A stretch of DNA of 64,000 nucleotides from CAVSJO01 sp963728445. GTDB lineage: Bacteria > Gemmatimonadota > Gemmatimonadetes > Longimicrobiales > RSA9. This document shows positions 58,544-64,000 of this stretch, in pieces; positions within the stretch are counted from its first letter, which is position 1, and the number at the start of each line of letters is the position of its first letter. Location: positions 1,240,001-1,304,000 of the forward strand of contig CAVSJO010000006.1 of NCBI GenBank assembly GCA_963728445.1, read 5' to 3'. The position numbers and the translations under genes are program-made. The notes beneath the pieces were generated by a model, which saw only the letters and a program-made list of their open reading frames with translations, was not told the DNA's origin and searched no databases.

Positions 58544-58560
58544 TGACGGGGGGGATTTGA

Positions 58561-59211
58561 ATGGGGCGAGAGAGCAGGGTGAAGAAGCGGGAGCGGGTTG
58601 TCGAGATCCTCGAGCGGCTGCACGGGGAGTATCCGGACGCGAGGTGCTCGCTGGATCATCGGAATCCGTACGAGCTGCTGGTGGCGACCATCCTCTCGGC
58701 GCAGTGCACGGACGAGCGGGTGAACATGGTCACTCCGGAGCTGTTCGAGCGCTACCCGGAGGCCGACGACCTGGCCGGCGCGAAGCGGGAGGACGTGGAG
58801 GAGCTGATCCGGTCCACGGGCTTCTTCCGCAACAAGACGAAGAGCCTGCTCGGCATGGCGGGTGCGGTCGTGGACCGGCACGGCGGGAAAATCCCGCGGA
58901 CGATGGACGAGCTGACGAAGCTGCCGGGCGTCGGGCGCAAGACGGCGAACGTCGTTCTCGGCAACGCGTTCGACACAAACGTCGGAGTGGTCGTCGACAC
59001 GCACGTGAAGCGGCTGTCCAGGCGCCTGGGGCTGACGTCCCAGACGGACCCGGTCAAGATCGAGAAGGACCTCATGGACCTCGTGCCGAAGAACGAGTGG
59101 ACCGACGTGTCGCACCTGCTGATCTTCCACGGCCGCTCCGTGTGCATCGCCCGCAATCCGAGGTGTGGCGAGTGCGTGCTGAGCGACCTGTGCCCCTCCA
59201 GCCGGGTCTGA
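58561..59211 (+). CDS. nth: Endonuclease III (DNA glycosylase/AP lyase)
   Basis: Base-excision repair glycosylase for oxidised pyrimidines. The 216-residue protein has the helix-hairpin-helix LPGVGRKTAN with catalytic Lys127, the Asp in VVVDTHV (about 146), and the [4Fe-4S] spacing C-x6-C-x2-C-x5-C near the C-terminus. The ATG at 58561 is within the family length. It follows polX by 76 bp with a tandem repeat in between, and the YyaL-like gene starts 2 bp after it. Confidence 0.97.
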   Translation: MGRESRVKKRERVVEILERLHGEYPDARCSLDHRNPYELLVATILSAQCTDERVNMVTPELFERYPEADDLAGAKREDVEELIRSTGFFRNKTKSLLGMAGAVVDRHGGKIPRTMDELTKLPGVGRKTANVVLGNAFDTNVGVVVDTHVKRLSRRLGLTSQTDPVKIEKDLMDLVPKNEWTDVSHLLIFHGRSVCIARNPRCGECVLSDLCPSSRV

Positions 59212-59213
59212 GC

Positions 59214-61454
59214 GTGGGCGAGGATTCCTCGACGGGCGAGGCGGGTCGATCCGGGGACGCGGCTCGCACCGGCGACGTCGCTTACCCGACGCTCGCGGGC
59301 TCGAGCAGCCCCTTCCTGCGGCACGGCGCCGAGCAGCCGGTGCGCTGGATGCCGTGGGGGCCGGAGGCTCTCGAGCGGGCGCAGCGGGAGGACCGACCGA
59401 TCCTGCTCGACATCGGCGCGGTGTGGTGCCACTGGTGCCACGTCATGGACCGGGAAAGCTACGAGGACGCCGGGACCGCTGCGTTGATCAACGAGCGCTT
59501 CGTGCCGGTGAAGGTGGACCGGGACGAGCGGCCCGACGTCGACGCGCGCTACCAGCGCGCCGTGCAGACCCTGTCGGGCCAGGGCGGGTGGCCCCTGACG
59601 GCCTTTCTGACCCCTGACGGCCGCGCCTTCTACGGCGGGACGTATTTCCCGCCGACGGACGCGCAGGGGCGGCCGTCGTTCCGCCGTGTCCTCGCCGAGA
59701 TCGCGCGGGTGTGGAGCGAGGACCGGGAGCGGGCGGTGAAGCAGGCGGACGAGGTGATCTCACGCGTCGTCGCCTCCGAAGCGGGGATGCGTCGCGCCGG
59801 CGAGCTCGACGACGCCCTCGTCGACGCCGCGCTCGAGGCCCTGGCCGACGACTTCGACTTCCGTCGCGGCGGCTTCGGCGGCGCGCCGAAGTTCCCGAAC
59901 CCGGGCGGACTCGCGCTGCTCCTCGACCGTTACGTCGACACCGGGGAGGAATGGATGCGGCGGGTCGTGGCCGAGTCCCTGACGGCCATGGGGAAGGGCG
60001 GCGTCTGCGATCAGCTCGGCGGCGGCTTCCACCGCTACGCCACCGACGCCCGCTGGCTCGTGCCACACTTCGAGAAGATGGCCTACGACAACGGCCCCCT
60101 CCTCGAGGTCTACGCGCGGGCGGCGGACGTGCTGCGGGACGCCTCGGAAGCCGACGACTCTGCCGCCGTCGCCGGCTCCTCCTTCTTCGCGAACGTCGCC
60201 GACGGGATCCTCCGCTACTACGCCTCCGTGGCGCCGGACCTGGTCGAGCGGGGCGGCTTTCCCGCCTCCCAGGACGCCGACATCGGCATGGACGACGACG
60301 GAGACTACTGGACGTGGACCGAGGCCGAGGTCCGGGACGCCCTCGACGGGGACGAGACCCTGACGCGCGCCGCGCTGCTCCGCTACGGTTTCGACGACGC
60401 CGGCGCGCGCATGCACCTCGACCCGTCCCGTCACGTGCTCTTCCTGGCCCGCTCGTTCGAGGAGGTGGCGTCGGCGCTCGGCGATTCCGCCGCAGCCACC
60501 GACGCCGACCCACGCGACCTCTCCCGCGACGCCGTCGCGCGCATGCTGGGCGAGGCGGCGTGTCACCTGGTCGGCGCGCGCAACCGGCGGCCGCGCCCGT
60601 TCGTGGACGAGACGGTCTACGCCGACTGGACCTGCCTGGTGGCGTCCGGCCACCTGGCGGCTGCGCGGCACCTTCCGCGGCCCGCTGCGGCCGAGCCGGC
60701 GCTGCGGGCCCTCGAGCGCGTGTGGAGCGACGGCTTCGCGGAGGGGCTCGGAATCGCCCACCGGATCGGGGACGAAGAATCCGCGGCGGACCGCTTCCTC
60801 ACGGACCAGGCGTTCGCCCTCCAGTCCTTCCTCGACGCCCTCGAGTGGACGCAGGACGGTCGCTGGCTCGAACGCGCGCGACTGCTGGCCGACGTGCTGA
60901 TCGAACGCTTCGCCGCGCCGGACGGCGGCGGCTTCCTCGACCGGGCCCCGGGAGACGAGGCGACCGGGGCGCTGGCGCAGTCCCATCGGCCCGTCGCCGA
61001 TTCCCCGGAGCCCGCCGGCAATCCGATGGCCGCGCTGGCGCTGCTCCGACTCGAAGCGTGGACGGGCGACGTCGCGTACGGCGACGCCGCACGCCGGACC
61101 CTCGCCGCGTTCGCCGGCTCCGCCCGACGGCTTGCCGCCGGCGCCGCCACGTACTTTCGGGCCGTCGACTGGGCGACCCGGCCGCTGACCACGGTGCTGG
61201 TCGTGGGCGAGGACGCGGACCCGCGCCAGGACTCTCTCCTGACAGCGGCCCTCCGGACGTATCGGCCCCGAACCGTCGTCCGGCGACTGCGCGTCGCCGC
61301 GGAGGCGCCCGCCTCCCTCGAGCCGGAGCTGCGCGCCATGCTCACCGGAGAGGCGCCCCGGGCGTACGTCTGCGAAGGACGCGTGTGCAGGGCCCCGGTC
61401 GCCACGGCCGAGGAGCTGCGGACGGCGATGCAGGAGCAGCAGGCGCGGCGCTGA
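59214..61454 (+). CDS. YyaL/SPATA20-like thioredoxin-domain protein (DUF255)
   Basis: 746-residue cytoplasmic protein joining an N-terminal thioredoxin-like domain (LLDIGAVWCHWCHVMD, a CHWC site; then GQGGWPLTAF and GGTYFPP) to a large alpha/alpha-toroid region similar to N-acylglucosamine epimerase-type folds. The biochemical role of this widespread family is unclear. Start is a GTG at 59214, only 2 bp after the nth stop, without obvious ribosome-binding site; the first 25 residues are disordered-looking. C-terminal part ends ACR-type YVCEGRVCRAPV with two cysteines. Confidence 0.9.
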   Translation: MGEDSSTGEAGRSGDAARTGDVAYPTLAGSSSPFLRHGAEQPVRWMPWGPEALERAQREDRPILLDIGAVWCHWCHVMDRESYEDAGTAALINERFVPVKVDRDERPDVDARYQRAVQTLSGQGGWPLTAFLTPDGRAFYGGTYFPPTDAQGRPSFRRVLAEIARVWSEDRERAVKQADEVISRVVASEAGMRRAGELDDALVDAALEALADDFDFRRGGFGGAPKFPNPGGLALLLDRYVDTGEEWMRRVVAESLTAMGKGGVCDQLGGGFHRYATDARWLVPHFEKMAYDNGPLLEVYARAADVLRDASEADDSAAVAGSSFFANVADGILRYYASVAPDLVERGGFPASQDADIGMDDDGDYWTWTEAEVRDALDGDETLTRAALLRYGFDDAGARMHLDPSRHVLFLARSFEEVASALGDSAAATDADPRDLSRDAVARMLGEAACHLVGARNRRPRPFVDETVYADWTCLVASGHLAAARHLPRPAAAEPALRALERVWSDGFAEGLGIAHRIGDEESAADRFLTDQAFALQSFLDALEWTQDGRWLERARLLADVLIERFAAPDGGGFLDRAPGDEATGALAQSHRPVADSPEPAGNPMAALALLRLEAWTGDVAYGDAARRTLAAFAGSARRLAAGAATYFRAVDWATRPLTTVLVVGEDADPRQDSLLTAALRTYRPRTVVRRLRVAAEAPASLEPELRAMLTGEAPRAYVCEGRVCRAPVATAEELRTAMQEQQARR

Positions 61455-61480
61455 CACCCTTTCGGCAGCAGGCGTGGATC

Positions 61481-61509
61481 TTGCCCTAACTAATTGTCCG
61501 CCAATGAGT
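61481..61509 (+). promoter_or_regulatory. Possible promoter of the PfpI gene
   Basis: A locally AT-rich stretch with TTGCCC, 17 bases, then ATGAGT lies 27 bases before the start codon. The match to consensus is weak. Confidence 0.2.
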
Positions 61510-61535
61510 TATCAGGACAACGAGAAGGGGCTGAA

Positions 61536-62105
61536 ATGGCTGACAGGCTGAAGGGTAAACGGATCGCGATCCTCGTCGACAACGGCTTCGAGCAGGTGGA
61601 AATGACGGAGCCGCGCAAGGCCCTGCGCGAGGCGAGCGCCGAGACCGTGCTCGTCTCTCCGCAGGAGGGGCGCGTGAAGGGCTGGAATCATACGGAGTGG
61701 GGCGACGAGTTCGACGTCGACATGCGGCTCGACGACGCCCGCGCCGACACGTTCGATGGCCTGCTGCTGCCCGGCGGGGTCATGAACCCGGACCACCTGC
61801 GCATGAACGAGAAGGCGGTGAGCTTCGCCCGCTCGTTCGTCGAGGCGGGGAAGCCGGTGGCCGCGATCTGCCATGGTCCGTGGCTGCTCGTGGAGAGCGG
61901 CGTCGTGGAGGGTAGGACGCTGACGTCCTGGCCGTCTCTCCAGACGGACATCCGGAATGCCGGCGCGACGTGGGTGGATCGCGAGGTCGTGACGGACCAC
62001 GGACTCGTGACGAGCCGCAACCCGGACGACATCCCCGCGTTCAACGGCAAGATGGTCGAGGAGTTCGCGGAAGGCGTGCACGAGGAGCAGCGCCGCAGCG
62101 CCTGA
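61536..62105 (+). CDS. DJ-1/PfpI family protein (type 1 glutamine amidotransferase-like)
   Basis: 189-residue cytoplasmic protein of the PfpI/YhbO branch, linked in relatives to protein or nucleotide deglycation and stress. Visible: ILVDNGFEQVE (conserved Glu), LLLPGGVMNPDHLR, and the nucleophile elbow AAICHGPWLL (Cys about 113). The ATG follows AAGGGGCTGAA. It is convergent with the methyltransferase gene, 21 bp apart. Confidence 0.94.
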   Translation: MADRLKGKRIAILVDNGFEQVEMTEPRKALREASAETVLVSPQEGRVKGWNHTEWGDEFDVDMRLDDARADTFDGLLLPGGVMNPDHLRMNEKAVSFARSFVEAGKPVAAICHGPWLLVESGVVEGRTLTSWPSLQTDIRNAGATWVDREVVTDHGLVTSRNPDDIPAFNGKMVEEFAEGVHEEQRRSA

Positions 62106-62126
62106 TTCCTGGGGGCGCGCCGCGGT

Positions 62127-63206
62127 TCAGGCGCCTTTTCGCGCCAGCAGGAATTCCGGCCCGGGACCCGCAAACAACCCGAGGTGCTCCTCGGGCACGC
62201 CGGCGTCCCGGGCCGCCTGCTCTACGGGGCGTGGCTCGACGCGTACGTCCTCGAAGCCGGCCCGCCTTCCCAGCTCCGCAAGCTCGTGGGCGGAGTAGAA
62301 GTTCATCCGGGAAGCCATCGGCTCCGGCGCGGCGGGCGTGCCGCGCATGGCCGGGTCGCTTCCGAGGACCATGATCCTCCCTCCCGGCCGGAGCACGCGA
62401 CGCATCTCGGACAGCGCGGCGACGGGGCTCTCCAGGAAACCGAGAACTCCGTGCATGGTGGCGCAGGTGAAGTAGTCGTCGGGAAAGGGGATCGAGTCGG
62501 CCGTGCCGAGCCGCACGTCCAGGCGTCCGGCGGCGACGGCGTCGTCGTTCGTTTCGCGGGCGAGCCGGACCATCTCCGGACTGTGATCGACGCCCGCGGC
62601 AAGGCAGCCGCGGGCGAGGGCGTCGCGGAGGAAGGCTCCGCCGCCGCAGCCGACGTCCAGGAGGTGATCGCCGGGTCCCGGCTGCAGCTCGGCGAGCATG
62701 GCCGCGAACGTCGGCCGGTGGTAGAGCGGGTCCGCGTACGTGGCCCGGGACTCTGCGCCGGACGGCCGGCGCGCCCGACGATCGGTGATCCAGTCACCGA
62801 TGGCGAGGGGGGACGTCGCCCGCAGGAACGGCGCGGCGAGCTCCGCCGCGAACCAGCCGACCGCTTCGCGGCCCGATCCGAGGACGGCTACCCAGCCGCG
62901 CTGCTCGAGCGTGAGGCGGGAGCCTCCGTCCTTCGGCTCGACGCGAATGCGCAGCTCGCCCTCGCGCTCGGGCTCCCAGGGGACCGCCCGCCAGCGCAGC
63001 ACGGCGCCCGAGCCGGATCGCAGCTCCGCCACCGTACCGACTTCGGTGCCGTCGGCAGTGACGCGCCCGCCCTCCCACAACTCGATAACCATCCCCGCCC
63101 GCTCGAGGGACGTCTCCAGCTCGTCGAGGAGGGCGCCCAGCGCTTCCGACGGGCCGAGCGGCAGCTCGACGCCAACCTCCACCGCGATCTGTACGTCCTC
63201 CGACAT
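62127..63206 (-). CDS. SRPBCC/AHSA1-like domain fused to SAM methyltransferase
   Basis: 359 residues. The N-terminal 145 residues resemble a START-like AHSA1/SRPBCC ligand-binding domain (begins VQIAVEVGVELPLGP; includes SRLTLEQRGW). The rest is a class I methyltransferase with motif I LLDVGCGGGAFL, acidic motif II GVDHSPEMV, the GTADSIPFPDDYF segment and VLRPGGRIMVLG. Substrate unknown; the fusion suggests that the first domain delivers or senses a hydrophobic ligand. The ATG follows GGAGGAG. It is divergent from the HD gene across 157 bp. Confidence 0.85.
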   Translation of the reverse strand: MSEDVQIAVEVGVELPLGPSEALGALLDELETSLERAGMVIELWEGGRVTADGTEVGTVAELRSGSGAVLRWRAVPWEPEREGELRIRVEPKDGGSRLTLEQRGWVAVLGSGREAVGWFAAELAAPFLRATSPLAIGDWITDRRARRPSGAESRATYADPLYHRPTFAAMLAELQPGPGDHLLDVGCGGGAFLRDALARGCLAAGVDHSPEMVRLARETNDDAVAAGRLDVRLGTADSIPFPDDYFTCATMHGVLGFLESPVAALSEMRRVLRPGGRIMVLGSDPAMRGTPAAPEPMASRMNFYSAHELAELGRRAGFEDVRVEPRPVEQAARDAGVPEEHLGLFAGPGPEFLLARKGA

Positions 63207-63363
63207 CGGCTCCTCCGCGTTCGACCCGGACCATGCCCCACGCACGGCTGCGAATATGCGCGGCTGCCGAAAGCTTCGGCAACGAGGACAGGCACACTTG
63301 ACCTGCCCCCGACCCGGGCCCAAGCTCCTGCGGTGCGCAGGAGGAGCCCTCGGGATCGGGAGA

Positions 63364-63927
63364 ATGGCCGTGCCGTCGAGAGAGGAAGCGCTGGCGCTGC
63401 TGGATGAGTGGGTCGAGAGCGAATCGCTGAAGGGACACATGCGGGCCGTGGAGGCGGCGGTGCGCGGGTACGCTCGGCGGTTCGGCGAGGATGAGGACGC
63501 GTGGGGGCTCGCCGGCCTGCTGCACGACCTCGACTGGGAGAAGTACCCGGACGAGCACCCGCTGAAGGCGGTGGACGAGCTCCGCTCCCGCGGCTACCCG
63601 GAGCCGATTCTGCACGCGATCCTGGCGCACCGCGCCGACTTCACCGGCGTGCAGCCGGAGACGAAGCTCGACCGGACGCTCCTGGCCTGCGACGAGATCA
63701 CGGGCATGATCACCGCCACGTCCCTCGTACGTCCGACCGGCATCGACGACCTGAAGCCCAAGTCGGTGAAGAAGAAGCTGAAGGACCACACGTTCGCGGC
63801 GGGTGTCAACCGCGACGAGGTCCGGCACGGCGCCGAGTTGCTGGGCGTCGATTTCGACGAGCACCTGCGCAACGTCATCGAGTCGATGCAGGGCATCAAG
63901 CACGAGCTGGGGCTGAGCCGGGAATAG
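63364..63927 (+). CDS. HD domain phosphohydrolase-like protein
   Basis: 187-residue cytoplasmic protein of the HDIG-type group: His25 in KGHMRAVE, the HD pair at 54-55 in LLHDLDWEKYP, a later His in AILAHRADF and Asp in LLACDEIT, giving the usual metal ligands. Substrate not assignable. The ATG at 63364 gives the family length; earlier in-frame codons run into the divergent spacer. Confidence 0.88.
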   Translation: MAVPSREEALALLDEWVESESLKGHMRAVEAAVRGYARRFGEDEDAWGLAGLLHDLDWEKYPDEHPLKAVDELRSRGYPEPILHAILAHRADFTGVQPETKLDRTLLACDEITGMITATSLVRPTGIDDLKPKSVKKKLKDHTFAAGVNRDEVRHGAELLGVDFDEHLRNVIESMQGIKHELGLSRE

Positions 63928-64000
63928 GAGCCCGGCGGAGCAGCGGCGAGCCGCGGCGCCCTGGCGGAGTGACCGTGACGCCGGGCCCGAGAGATGTGGC

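Overview
The window is very GC-rich, densely coded bacterial chromosome with about 49 supported protein-coding genes, one broken gene and one tRNA. Several traits together suggest a Gemmatimonadota-like organism: a complete alternative complex III (Act) operon, a SusC/SusD outer-membrane pair, an ECF sigma factor next to a Ser/Thr kinase fused to a helical sensor, many secreted beta-propeller lipoproteins, and very long antisense shadow frames. The phylum is inferred, because no marker such as rRNA is present.

Layout. 1-7061 (minus): actA-B-C-D-E-F respiratory operon; every junction overlaps by 4 bp and actF runs off the left edge. 7326-9170: ClC channel with two CBS domains. 9172-10576: hairpin-repeat arrays on both sides of a small alpha/beta hydrolase. 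10577-13167 (minus): TolB-like propeller and Tat-exported amidase. 13517-19504 (plus): M16 protease, TerB-like/acyl-CoA oxidase fusion, superoxide dismutase. 19544-20722 (minus): App1-like phosphatase. 20908-24176 (plus): three secreted proteins, one with a triplicated domain. 24215-28821 (minus): kinase, sigma factor, aminotransferase. 28861-29285: hairpin array. 29346-36586 (plus): aconitase, SusC, SusD. 36897-42816: EF-hand repeat protein, desaturase, nucleoside kinase, hairpin array of a second type, D-threonine aldolase-like enzyme and S9 peptidase. 43015-46726: second SMP-30-like lipoprotein, small membrane proteins, a broken lipoprotein gene beside tRNA-Ala, and a DUF4142 gene. 46773-49583: orphan hybrid-PAS histidine kinase, two small membrane proteins, PRC-barrel protein. 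49710-63927: glycerate kinase, glycyl-tRNA synthetase, NSS transporter, a coupled run (YncE-like, HExxH protein, unknown, PolX), endonuclease III, YyaL, DJ-1/PfpI, SRPBCC-methyltransferase fusion, HD protein.

How the genes work together. The Act proteins oxidise menaquinol and pass electrons to a terminal oxidase presumably encoded just left of the window. SusC/SusD import oligomers, and M16, S9 and amidase enzymes process peptides or amides. The kinase and ECF factor look like one signalling unit. PolX and Nth form a DNA-repair neighbourhood.

The most unusual items are (i) families of short perfect hairpins with changing stems but constant triloops and linkers, in four intergenic regions, and (ii) a PolX protein whose polymerase active-site residues appear lost while its PHP nuclease site is intact.
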